The position numbers were made by a program, and so were the translations under genes. 64,000 nucleotides of DNA from Sagittula stellata E-37 (GTDB taxonomy: Bacteria > Pseudomonadota > Alphaproteobacteria > Rhodobacterales > Rhodobacteraceae): positions 2,303,501 to 2,367,500 of the forward strand of contig NZ_CP155729.1 of NCBI RefSeq assembly GCF_039724765.1, in the 5' to 3' direction. Position 1 is the stretch's first letter. Each line of letters opens with the position of its first letter. The notes under the pieces were generated by a model. The model was not told the DNA's origin, ran no database searches, and worked only from the letters and a program-made list of their open reading frames with translations. This document shows, piece by piece, positions 54,838 to 64,000 of the stretch.

Positions 54838-55289
54838 CCTAGCCTCCGTAACCCGTCCGTGGGGAATGGATGAGATATGGAGCCGGTTCCCCGTCGCGCA
54901 AGCATCCAGGATGGCAACGAAGTTCTGAACGGTGGCGGACTGAGACCTCGACCATGCCGCCGTGTCGGTCCTGACGGGAGACCCTGCGGGGCTTCCGCCC
55001 AACCGCCACGGCTTCGTCCAGACGCCTTTGACAAGCCATCTCGCCGGTCCGCGAATTCCATGCACCCATGACGATGATTTGACCAAAATAGGCAGGCAAC
55101 CTTCTTGCGTCAGAGTGTCCCCTCGCATCGCGGGCCAGCATCCGATGCAAACTCTTGCGCTCTCCCACGTGCCGAACGAAGCCTGCCGCGAGCGAAAAAC
55201 GTCCACCGACAGACCTGCACCAAGACAGCGACATACTGAACAAACAGCTTGGGACATTTGCCGGATTTCTGGACGAAATCGAAGGCAAG
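54838..55289. other. Gene-free stretch between htpX and tRNA-Ser
   Basis: About 450 bp. It contains the htpX upstream region, but no ORF with motifs or a clear start. The frames open here only extend htpX or the tRNA strand. A cluster of AT-richer bases near 55070-55090 could hold a promoter. Nothing else is apparent. Confidence 0.5.
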
Positions 55290-55379
55290 TGGCGGAGAGA
55301 CAGGGATTCGAACCCTGGGACCCCGTGAAGGGTCAACGGTTTTCGAGACCGCCCCGTTCGACCACTCCGGCACCTCTCC
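55290..55379 (-). tRNA. tRNA-Ser (CGA)
   Basis: A 90-nt type II tRNA on the minus strand with a long variable arm. The acceptor GGAGAGG pairs with TCTCTCC, the anticodon loop CTCGAAA gives CGA, the T-loop is GTTCGAATC and CCA is encoded. Confidence 0.93.
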
Positions 55380-55547
55380 GCGGGGGTCTGGGTAGAGGGG
55401 CGTTTAGACAATTCAAAAGGCGGGCGCAACAGCCAAAACAACGGAATTTCGCCGGAGCGCCGCGCAAGCCGCGCAACACGGTTGTTGCCGCCCGCACGCC
55501 GGGCTACCTGTAGTGCACCAAACACGCACGAGGACCCGGACAACCCC

Positions 55548-56411
55548 ATGGCCATCGCCTCTAGATTCGCGCAGCTTCCCGCGGGGGCGGGGGTCTTGCG
55601 CATCGCCGCCGCATTGATGCTGTGCCTCGTGGCCGCGCTGCCGCTGCGCGCCGATCCGGCCAGCGACAGCATGGACGACCTGCTGGACGCGTTGCAGATC
55701 GATTCCATGCTCGAGATCATGCGCGTCGAAGGGCTGGCCTACGGGGCCGACCTTGGCGACGACATGTTCCAGGGCGGACACAACGCCCGCTGGCAGACGC
55801 TCCTGTCGCAGATCTACGACGTGCCGAAGATGCACGTGGTCATGCGCAACCACTTCGCCGAGCTTCTGGACGGCACCGACACCGGGCCGCTGGTCGCGTT
55901 CTTCTCGTCCGACACGGGCACGCGCATTGTGCAGCTCGAATTGTCGGCACGCCGGGCGATGATCGACGACGAGGTCGAGGACACCGCGCGCCAGGCCTTC
56001 CTTGCCGCCGATCTCGACGCGCCGCGGATGCAGCAGCTCACGCGTTTCATCGAAGTGAACGACTTGCTCGAGGCCAACGTGGCCGGCGCGCTCAACGCGT
56101 CCTTCCAGTTTTACCGCGGGCTGGTCGACGGTGGCGGTCTGTCGATGACGGAGGGTGACATCCTTGCCGACGTCTGGGGGCAGGAGGAAGAGACCCGCAA
56201 CGACACGCGCGAGTGGCTTTACGCCTTCCTGATGCTGGCCTACGAGCCGCTTTCGGATGCGGAACTCGACCGCTACATCGAGGTGTCCGCCACGCCGGAA
56301 GGGCGGCTCCTGAACCGCGCGCTCTTTGCCGGGTTCAATGCGATGTACGACGAGGTGTCATACGCGCTGGGACTTGCGGCGGCGGAGCAGATGCAGACTC
56401 AGGAACTCTAG
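55548..56411 (+). CDS. DUF2059-domain exported protein
   Basis: A 287-residue protein with a signal-like N-terminus (VLRIAAALMLCLVAALPLRA). The mature part has a DUF2059-type helical segment (NHFAELLDG then AFFSSDTGTRIVQLELSARR). The function of the family is unknown. The upstream tRNA-Ser is on the other strand. The ATG at 55548 has only a weak, distant GAGGA. It may be followed by the hairpin at 56492-56525 or read into the rplU leader. Confidence 0.7.
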   Translation: MAIASRFAQLPAGAGVLRIAAALMLCLVAALPLRADPASDSMDDLLDALQIDSMLEIMRVEGLAYGADLGDDMFQGGHNARWQTLLSQIYDVPKMHVVMRNHFAELLDGTDTGPLVAFFSSDTGTRIVQLELSARRAMIDDEVEDTARQAFLAADLDAPRMQQLTRFIEVNDLLEANVAGALNASFQFYRGLVDGGGLSMTEGDILADVWGQEEETRNDTREWLYAFLMLAYEPLSDAELDRYIEVSATPEGRLLNRALFAGFNAMYDEVSYALGLAAAEQMQTQEL

Positions 56412-56453
56412 GCGCAGGCCGCGCCGGGTGAGCAATGGCCGGGCGCGCAACGC

Positions 56454-56482
56454 TTGACAGGCCTCTCGCCCGCGCGTATAGG
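56454..56482 (+). promoter_or_regulatory. Sigma-70-type promoter of rplU-rpmA
   Basis: TTGACA (56454-56459) and TATAGG (56477-56482) are separated by exactly 17 bp. It lies 43 bp after the DUF2059 gene stop and 175 bp before rplU. The start of transcription should be near 56489. Confidence 0.75.
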
Positions 56483-56491
56483 CACCGGACC

Positions 56492-56525
56492 AAAGGACGG
56501 GGCTCAGGCCCCGCCTTTCGTTTTT
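56492..56525 (+). terminator. Terminator-like leader hairpin upstream of rplU
   Basis: AAAGG-A-CGGGGC, a TCAG loop, and GCCCCG-CCTTT form an 11-bp stem with one bulged A, then CGTTTTTG. It begins about 3 nt after the predicted start site of the promoter at 56454-56482. It could end the DUF2059 transcript or act as an attenuator in the rplU leader. Confidence 0.6.
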
Positions 56526-56656
56526 GAGATACCCGCCCGATGCAGGGCACATCAACCAACGTCTTGGGAAAGACGCGCAGTTCGAGGCCGGGGCAGGCGC
56601 CCCGCCAACGCCCGGATCGGGGGCCGAAGGACGCGGCAGAGAAAAGGAAGACGCGC

Positions 56657-57238
56657 ATGTTCGCGGTGATGAAAACCGGCGGCAAGCAGTACAAGGTCGC
56701 AGCCGGCGACACCCTCCGGGTGGAAAAGCTGGCCGCAGACGCTGGCGAGACCGTTCAGTTCAACGACATCCTGATGCTCGGCGGTGACTCCGTCGTCGTC
56801 GGTGCGCCCTTCGTGTCGGGTGCGGCCGTGCAGGCCGAGGTCGTCGACCAGGTCAAAGGCGAGAAGCTGATCCACTTCGTGAAGCGCCGCCGCAAGCACA
56901 GCTCGCAGCGGACCAAGGGCCACCGTCAGCAGCTGACCGTCCTGCGGATCACCGAGATCCTGTCGGAAGGCGCGGACAAGACCGGCGTGAAGGCCGCAAT
57001 CGGCGCAGGTTCCGCTCCGAAGGCCGCGTCCAACGACGCAGCCGCGCCCGCAGCAGCCGCACCGGCTGCCGCAGGCGACGACCTGACCCAGATCACCGGT
57101 GTCGGCCCCGCCGCCGCCAAGAAACTGAACGAAGCAGGCATCACGTCCTACGCACAGCTCGCCGCCGTCGACCCGGAAACCTTCGAGGCCACCAAGGTGA
57201 AGCCGGAGTGGGTCGAGCAGGCGAAGACCCTCGCGTAA
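56657..57238 (+). CDS. rplU: 50S ribosomal protein L21 with C-terminal helix-hairpin-helix extension
   Basis: A 193-residue protein, about twice the bacterial norm. Residues 1-~103 are L21 itself: [14 protein letters not shown] at the start, and [20 protein letters not shown] and TVLRITEI near the end of the domain. An Ala/Pro linker leads to a C-terminal HhH module ([20 protein letters not shown]) typical of alphaproteobacterial L21. GGAAGACGCGC precedes the ATG at 56657; the frame extends to 56540 but the leader is not coding. It is 22 bp upstream of rpmA in a two-gene operon. Confidence 0.95.
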   Translation: MFAVMKTGGKQYKVAAGDTLRVEKLAADAGETVQFNDILMLGGDSVVVGAPFVSGAAVQAEVVDQVKGEKLIHFVKRRRKHSSQRTKGHRQQLTVLRITEILSEGADKTGVKAAIGAGSAPKAASNDAAAPAAAAPAAAGDDLTQITGVGPAAAKKLNEAGITSYAQLAAVDPETFEATKVKPEWVEQAKTLA

Positions 57239-57260
57239 CCGATAGTAAGGAGAGAGACAC

Positions 57261-57530
57261 ATGGCACATAAAAAGGCAGGCGGTTCCTCCCGCAACGGTC
57301 GCGACTCCGCAGGGCGTCGCCTCGGCGTGAAACTTTATGGCGGTCAGGCCGTTATCCCGGGGAACATCATCGTGCGTCAGCGCGGCACGAAATTCTGGCC
57401 GGGCGAAGGCGTCGGCATGGGCCGTGACCACACGATCTTTGCCACGGTCGAAGGCGCCGTTCAGTTCCACAAGGGACTGAAAGGACGCACCTTCATTTCC
57501 GTAATGCCGGCAGCGGAGGCTGCCGAGTAA
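57261..57530 (+). CDS. rpmA: 50S ribosomal protein L27
   Basis: An 89-residue protein with the canonical N-terminus [16 protein letters not shown] and [25 protein letters not shown] motif. The N-terminal tail reaches the peptidyl transferase centre. AAGGAGAGAG precedes the ATG. It follows rplU directly and ends before a strong terminator. Confidence 0.97.
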   Translation: MAHKKAGGSSRNGRDSAGRRLGVKLYGGQAVIPGNIIVRQRGTKFWPGEGVGMGRDHTIFATVEGAVQFHKGLKGRTFISVMPAAEAAE

Positions 57531-57560
57531 GCCGGTTTTCAGGTCTGCGATTTTCAGACG

Positions 57561-57597
57561 GGGGATCGGCCAACCGGCCGGTCCCCTTCGCCTTTTG
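57561..57597 (+). terminator. Terminator of rplU-rpmA
   Basis: GGGGATCGGCC pairs with GGCCGGTCCCC (one G-T pair) around AACC and is followed by TTCGCCTTTTG. It lies 30 bp after the rpmA stop. Confidence 0.75.
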
Positions 57598-57685
57598 AGC
57601 GACCGGGCCCGGCCTTATATCGGACATGTATGTCCGCTATCCCAGACCTTCGTGATTGCGAGGGATGCACGAGAGGAGAGTGCAG

Positions 57686-58225
57686 ATGGGCCTTGATTTG
57701 ACGAACGACCTTCCTGTGGTGGAGACGGAACGGTTCGACTTGCGCCCGGTGCGCCGGTCCGACATGGGCCTGTGGGAGCTTTACGCTTCCGACAAGCGCG
57801 TGGCCACGATGACACCCACGATCCCGCATCCGGTTCCCCCCGGCGCCGCAGAGGCCTTCGTGACCCGTGCCGCAGCGCCGGACCGCGAATGGGACATCTG
57901 GGCGATGGACGGCACCCGCGCCGGCGGATCCGAGTTCATGGGCGTGATAAAGCTCATGCGGCTGGACCGCCACCAGTCCGAGATCCGTTACTGGGTGGCG
58001 CCCGCCTTCTGGAACACCGGCCTCGCGTCCGAGGCCGTGCGCGCCCTCGTGGACGCCAACCCACTGAACAACAAGACGATGTTCGCCTCTGTCTTTCAGG
58101 ACAACCCGGCTTCGGCCAAGGTCCTGGTGAACTGCGGCTTCGAGTACATCGGCGACGCGGAATCCTATTGTGTCGCGCGCCAGTCCAAGGTCCCGACCTG
58201 GACATACCTGAAAAAACTGAGCTGA
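57686..58225 (+). CDS. GNAT-family N-acetyltransferase (RimJ/RimL-like)
   Basis: A 179-residue acetyltransferase. ETERFDLRPVRRSDMGLWELYAS, IRYWVAPAFWNTGLASEAVRAL and NPASAKVLVNCGFEYIGDA are characteristic of the RimJ/RimL-like branch. GAGGAGAG precedes the ATG at 57686. The acyl acceptor is unknown, either a protein N-terminus or a small molecule. It is followed after 11 bp by another GNAT of the same branch, likely a tandem duplicate. Confidence 0.88.
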   Translation: MGLDLTNDLPVVETERFDLRPVRRSDMGLWELYASDKRVATMTPTIPHPVPPGAAEAFVTRAAAPDREWDIWAMDGTRAGGSEFMGVIKLMRLDRHQSEIRYWVAPAFWNTGLASEAVRALVDANPLNNKTMFASVFQDNPASAKVLVNCGFEYIGDAESYCVARQSKVPTWTYLKKLS

Positions 58226-58236
58226 GGAGCCTTTCC

Positions 58237-58800
58237 ATGTTGCGCACGAAGCGGCTGGTCCTCCGGCCTCTTCGCGCCGGCGACGAGGACTGGATCATCC
58301 CCCACATCACCGACCCGGAGGTGCACCGCTGGCTCACCTCCGTGCCGCACCCCTACACGGAAGCGGACGGGGCGGAATTCGTCGCGCGGTTCGCCGGACG
58401 GCCCGGCACACTTGCGCTGGTCGCGGACGACGTGCCCTGCGGCGTCCTGACCATCGAACCCTCCAACCGCTTCGCCGACGACCGCCCCGACGACTGGGAA
58501 CTGGGCTACTGGCTGCGCCGGGACCATTGGGGCAGGGGGCTGATGACCGAAGCCGCCATGGCCGCCGTTGGTCAGCATCGCGCCGAACACGCCGCGACCA
58601 TCCACAGCGGCTGGATCACCGGCAACGCAGGCTCTGCTGCGGTGCTGGCGAAGCTTGGGTTCCGGGGCCCGACACATACCGAAGAAAGGCACGCCTTCTT
58701 CCACGGCCGCCCGGTGACGGTAGAGCGGGTCATCCTGCCCGCCGATGCACCATTTCAGCCGCTGCATGGTACAGCAGACGCCAACCCGGCGCGCCCGTGA
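58237..58800 (+). CDS. GNAT-family N-acetyltransferase, second copy
   Basis: A 187-residue protein with LRTKRLVLRPLRAGDEDWI, ELGYWLRRDHWGRGLMTEAA (acetyl-CoA loop) and GNAGSAAVLAKLGFRG, all typical of GNAT folds. It starts at the ATG at 58237 behind GAGGAG, 11 bp after the preceding gene. The two share overall layout but are well diverged. Substrate unknown. Confidence 0.87.
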   Translation: MLRTKRLVLRPLRAGDEDWIIPHITDPEVHRWLTSVPHPYTEADGAEFVARFAGRPGTLALVADDVPCGVLTIEPSNRFADDRPDDWELGYWLRRDHWGRGLMTEAAMAAVGQHRAEHAATIHSGWITGNAGSAAVLAKLGFRGPTHTEERHAFFHGRPVTVERVILPADAPFQPLHGTADANPARP

Positions 58801-61061
<2,261 letters not shown>

Positions 61062-61149
61062 CCCGGCACGCGGGCGTCCGAAGAACTGGCGCCCCGCACG
61101 TATCCCCTGTAAAAATACCCCTCGAACCCCAACCACGAAGGCAAGGCCC

Positions 61150-62415
61150 ATGAAGGATCTCACCGACATCCCCGCCCTGATGCAGGACATCGGCACGCGC
61201 GCGCGTGCCGCCGCAGCGGATCTCGCCTTCGCACCAGCCGCCGCCAAGCAGAAGGCGCTGGAAACCGCCGCCGCCCACCTTTGGGAGAACCGCGCCGCGA
61301 TCGTCGAGGCGAACGCCAAGGATCTCGACTACGGGCGCGAGAAGGGCCTGTCCGACGCCATGACGGACCGCCTCACCCTGACGGAGGACCGCATCGCCGC
61401 CATCCGCGACAGCCTGATCGCCGTGGCCGGGCAGGACGATCCCGTGGGCCGCGTCATCACCGAATGGGACCAGCCCTCCGGCCTGCATATCCGGCGCGTG
61501 CGCACACCGCTCGGCGTGATCGGCGTGATCTACGAATCCCGGCCCAACGTGACCGCGGACGCGGGCGCGCTTTGCCTGAAATCCGGCAACGCGGTGATCC
61601 TGCGCGGCGGCTCTGAATCGCTGCATTCCAGCGCCGCGATCCACGCCAGCCTTGTGCATGGCCTGCAAGAGGCGGGCCTGCCCGAGGATTCGATCCAGAT
61701 GGTGCCGACGCGCGACCGCGCCGCCGTCTCCGAGATGCTGACCATGACCGACTATATCGACGTCATCATCCCGCGCGGCGGCAAGGGGCTGGTCGGTCTG
61801 GTCCAGCGCGAGGCCCGCGTGCCGGTCTTCGCCCATCTCGAAGGCATCGTGCACATCTACATCGACAAGGACGCCGATCCGGTGAAGGCGCTCTCGGTCG
61901 TCAAGAACGCCAAGACCCGGCGCACCGGCATCTGCGGCGCCGCCGAATGCCTGCTGATCCATCGCGACGTGGTCGACGACATCGGCCAGGGCGTCATCCG
62001 GGCTCTGATCGACGCCGGGGTGGAGGTGCGCGCCGACGAAACGCTGCGCGCCATCGCCGGCACCGAAGAGGCGACCGAGTCCGACTGGGGCAAGGAATAC
62101 CTCGACATGGTGATCGCCGCGAAGGTGGTGGACGACATCGACGCGGCCATCGCGCACATCCGCCGCCACGGGTCGAACCACACCGACTGCATCATCACCG
62201 AGGACGATGCCGCCGCCGCGCGCTTCTTCCAGCGGCTCGATTCGGCGATCCTGATGCGCAACGTGTCCACGCAGTTCGCCGATGGCGGAGAGTTCGGCAT
62301 GGGCGCAGAGATCGGCATCGCCACCGGCAAGATGCACGCGCGCGGCCCGGTGGGCGTCGAGCAGCTGACCTCGTTCAAGTACCTGGTCGAAGGCGACGGC
62401 ATCCTCCGCAAGTGA
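61150..62415 (+). CDS. proA: Gamma-glutamyl phosphate reductase
   Basis: A 421-residue NADPH-dependent reductase producing glutamate semialdehyde. [36 protein letters not shown] and [18 protein letters not shown], whose Cys is the expected active-site residue, are diagnostic. GGCAAGG precedes the ATG at 61150. It completes the proBA pair and is followed by GC-rich hairpins. Confidence 0.96.
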   Translation: MKDLTDIPALMQDIGTRARAAAADLAFAPAAAKQKALETAAAHLWENRAAIVEANAKDLDYGREKGLSDAMTDRLTLTEDRIAAIRDSLIAVAGQDDPVGRVITEWDQPSGLHIRRVRTPLGVIGVIYESRPNVTADAGALCLKSGNAVILRGGSESLHSSAAIHASLVHGLQEAGLPEDSIQMVPTRDRAAVSEMLTMTDYIDVIIPRGGKGLVGLVQREARVPVFAHLEGIVHIYIDKDADPVKALSVVKNAKTRRTGICGAAECLLIHRDVVDDIGQGVIRALIDAGVEVRADETLRAIAGTEEATESDWGKEYLDMVIAAKVVDDIDAAIAHIRRHGSNHTDCIITEDDAAAARFFQRLDSAILMRNVSTQFADGGEFGMGAEIGIATGKMHARGPVGVEQLTSFKYLVEGDGILRK

Positions 62416-62420
62416 CATCG

Positions 62421-62457
62421 CCCGCCCTGCGCGACATGACGTAGGGCGGGGCTTTGC
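62421..62457. terminator. Hairpin between convergent proA and chpT
   Basis: CCCGCCCT and AGGGCGGG form an 8-bp perfect stem with a 14-nt loop just after the proA stop, followed by GCTTTGC. Confidence 0.5.
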
Positions 62458-62472
62458 GCCGCCTTCCCCCGG

Positions 62473-62498
62473 ACGGGCCGGGCGGCCCGCCGGCCCGT
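62473..62498. terminator. Second hairpin between proA and chpT
   Basis: ACGGGCCGG and CCGGCCCGT form a perfect 9-bp stem around an 8-nt GC-rich loop. No T-run is present, so it may be a roadblock or part of a bidirectional terminator. Confidence 0.45.
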
Positions 62499-62565
62499 AT
62501 CGGGGTCATGGTCGCGGCCAATGCCTGTGGCATTGCCAGGGTCTGTAGCAGTGTCAGTACCGGTG

Positions 62566-63171
62566 TCAGGCGATCTTCAAGGTGATCGAATCGCCGGTGA
62601 GCGTGGCCAGCAATTGCCGCCCGCGCGCCGCGGCCAGGATCGGCAACAGCGCGAAATGCACCTTGTCGGCGGGCGGCGTTTCCAACGGGGCCGCTCCGTT
62701 GATGTGATCCCAATACACCCGGTCGCCGTTGATCCGTGTCCCCGAGGCGCGCACCGTCCAGCCTGCCGCGTCGTTCTCGATCCGCACCGTGCCGCCCATG
62801 GGCAGCGCACTTTCGCAGCACTGGAAGGCCAGGAAGCACAGTTGTACCTCGGGGCGCGACTGGTCCTCGCCGGCCACCCACTCCGCTTTCAGGCGTCCGC
62901 CCTTGGTCACGCCCGACAGGATGGCGGAGACCTCGCGCCGCGACATCATCTGCGTCTCGCCAGGCGCGCCGAAGGCCACCCGGAAGAACCGGATCCGCGC
63001 CGCCGCGCTGTCGCAACTCTCCTGGATCAGCGCCATTTCCGGGCTGGACTGGTCGGCCCCCGACAGGGCAATCAGTTCAAGTCCGTTCTGGATCGCACCG
63101 ATCGGGCTGATAAGGTCGTGGCACAGACGCGACCCCACAAGTGCTGCGAGCGTGGCGCTGACATTCTGCAT
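62566..63171 (-). CDS. chpT: Histidine phosphotransferase ChpT
   Basis: A 201-residue protein passing phosphate from CckA to CtrA (and CpdR). SRLCHDLISPIGAIQNGLEL carries the phosphorylated His18. The rest resembles a degenerate HATPase fold (LAFQCCESALPMGGTVRIEN), as known for ChpT dimers. I use the ATG at 63171, with GGAG 6 nt before it, instead of the GTG at 63183. The divergent DUF3553 gene starts 26 bp away. The partner cckA is also in this window. Confidence 0.9.
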   Translation of the reverse strand: MQNVSATLAALVGSRLCHDLISPIGAIQNGLELIALSGADQSSPEMALIQESCDSAAARIRFFRVAFGAPGETQMMSRREVSAILSGVTKGGRLKAEWVAGEDQSRPEVQLCFLAFQCCESALPMGGTVRIENDAAGWTVRASGTRINGDRVYWDHINGAAPLETPPADKVHFALLPILAAARGRQLLATLTGDSITLKIA

Positions 63172-63197
63172 TTCTATCTCCACAAGGACGAACGGAC

Positions 63198-63380
63198 ATG
63201 AACGACATCAATGCCTTGCTGGAGCCCGGCCAGATCGTTCGCCATCCGGATCAGCCGGATTGGGGCCTGGGTCAGGTCCAGTCCAACATCGACGGGCGCA
63301 TCACCGTCAATTTCCGGGAACAAGGCAAGGTCGTGCTCGACGGCTCGGTCGTCGCGCTCGTTCCCGTTTTCGAAACCTAA
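63198..63380 (+). CDS. DUF3553-family small protein
   Basis: A 60-residue protein with GQIVRHPDQPDWGLGQVQSN and ITVNFREQGKVVL, a short beta-rich SH3-like fold (DUF3553). Similar domains occur at the end of UvrD-type helicases, but here it stands alone. AAGGACGAACGG precedes the ATG. It is divergent from chpT, separated by 26 bp, so the two share a promoter region. Confidence 0.75.
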   Translation: MNDINALLEPGQIVRHPDQPDWGLGQVQSNIDGRITVNFREQGKVVLDGSVVALVPVFET

Positions 63381-63396
63381 ACTAGGGCGTCAGCGG

Positions 63397-63412
63397 TTGA
63401 CAAATGGTTAAC
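63397..63412 (+). promoter_or_regulatory. Near-consensus CtrA-type box upstream of olsB-like gene
   Basis: TTGACAAATGGTTAAC differs from TTAAC-N5-GTTAAC at one position. A further TTAAC half-site lies near 63440. It is ~170 bp upstream of the acyltransferase gene. Confidence 0.45.
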
Positions 63413-63582
63413 CAATGTTCGGTGGCGGAGAGCCGGTCGTTAACCGTTTCCCGGCGTCCGCAAACCCTGCCGCCTTTGCGCCAGCCGGGCGATTGGGCGT
63501 TTCCAAACCGGGGCGACATGCTCTAGAAGGCGCCCGAACGCGGGGTGGCACAGGGCGCCGGGCGGCCGGCGGAACGGTAGAC

Positions 63583-64000
63583 ATGAGCGACAGCTTTACA
63601 GTGCGGCTGGCCCGGGACGCGGCGGACGTGGCAGCGGCGCAGCGGCTGCGCTACGACGTCTTCGTGGCCGAACTGGGCGGCGACGGCCCGCTGGTGGATC
63701 ACGAAAACCGGCTGGAACGCGACCGCTTCGATCCGTTCTTCGATCACCTGCTGGTCTGCGACCCCGCGCGGGGCGACATGGTGGTGGGGGTTTACCGGCT
63801 TCTGCGCGACGACCGCGCGGCGGAGGCCGGGCAGTTCTATTCCGAGGACGAATACGACCTCGGGCCGCTGCGCCGCTCGGGCCGGCGGCTGCTGGAGCTG
63901 GGGCGGTCGTGCCTGCACCCCGACTATCGCGGGGGGGCCGCGATGTTCCACCTCTGGCAAGGGCTGGCGGGTTATGTGACCGACCACGGCATCGAAGTGC
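63583..64000 (+). CDS. OlsB-like ornithine N-acyltransferase (partial)
   Basis: The first 139 residues of a gene that runs off the right edge. FTVRLARDAADVAAAQRLRY, VGVYRLLRDDRA, ELGRSCLHPDYRGGAAMFHL and FYSEDEYDL fit the OlsB/GNAT family that acylates ornithine in ornithine-lipid synthesis. Charged active-site positions cannot be checked fully. The start ATG is at 63583. In roseobacters olsB is often followed by olsA, which would lie outside this window. Confidence 0.82.
   Translation, partial: MSDSFTVRLARDAADVAAAQRLRYDVFVAELGGDGPLVDHENRLERDRFDPFFDHLLVCDPARGDMVVGVYRLLRDDRAAEAGQFYSEDEYDLGPLRRSGRRLLELGRSCLHPDYRGGAAMFHLWQGLAGYVTDHGIEV

Overview
The window looks like part of a Rhodobacteraceae (Roseobacter-group alphaproteobacterium) chromosome. 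The GC content is high, there is a CckA-ChpT phosphorelay, the recA SOS box is of the alphaproteobacterial GAAC-N7-GAAC type, ribosomal protein L21 carries a C-terminal helix-hairpin-helix extension, and a fused indolepyruvate oxidoreductase and RACo/MttB-like genes are present. I place the family from these features only; no database search was run.

Layout. 1-5146: right end of a prophage or phage-derived cluster. It holds a tail protein fragment, a long tail fibre ending in a putative SGNH esterase, an intrinsic terminator, then a compact lysis cassette (two small membrane proteins, a tail-anchored amidase endolysin and an overlapping spanin-like pair). 5150-7125: small ORFs, including a tiny membrane protein with a CtrA-type box in front of it and a frameshifted relative, then a LysE-type exporter. 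7126-18576 (minus): one giant 3816-residue RTX-type protein with several repeat layers. 19348-21741: an AT-rich LRR-Roc-COR GTPase gene that looks acquired, lying between the RTX locus and the 3' end of a tRNA-Gly gene. 22355-27438 (minus): RACo, a periplasmic DsrE-family protein behind a promoter with an embedded palindrome, a CoA transferase and an agmatinase-family enzyme. 27727-40686: housekeeping and regulatory core (guaB, MBL hydrolase, RsmB-type methyltransferase, cckA, sulfotransferase, recA, alaS, DUF1330, MOSC), then two tandem small secreted paralogues. 40818-45564: typA, an outer-membrane barrel, an SMR exporter and an MttB-family methyltransferase. 45785-48165: a secreted PDC-like sensor domain and a chemoreceptor. 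48284-54837: fused indolepyruvate:ferredoxin oxidoreductase with a divergent Lrp/AsnC regulator, a PQQ-type sugar dehydrogenase-like protein and HtpX. 55290-64000: tRNA-Ser, a DUF2059 protein, rplU-rpmA, two GNATs, obgE-proB-proA, chpT, a DUF3553 protein and the start of an OlsB-like acyltransferase.

How the parts connect. cckA and chpT, two of the three proteins of the CtrA phosphorelay, lie about 30 kb apart. Full or near-full TTAA-N7-TTAA boxes occur in front of cckA, in front of the tiny membrane protein near 5.7 kb and upstream of the olsB-like gene. RACo and the MttB-like protein suggest a corrinoid-dependent methylamine or betaine demethylation route, and an SMR exporter directly follows the MttB gene. 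The most unusual items are the giant repeat-built RTX protein, the foreign-looking Roco gene, the paired CY...HYPAxY secreted proteins next to a DnaA-box and GANTC-rich intergenic region, and the tiny membrane protein family at 5.6-6.1 kb. No CRISPR array, integrase, transposase or type I secretion gene was seen.
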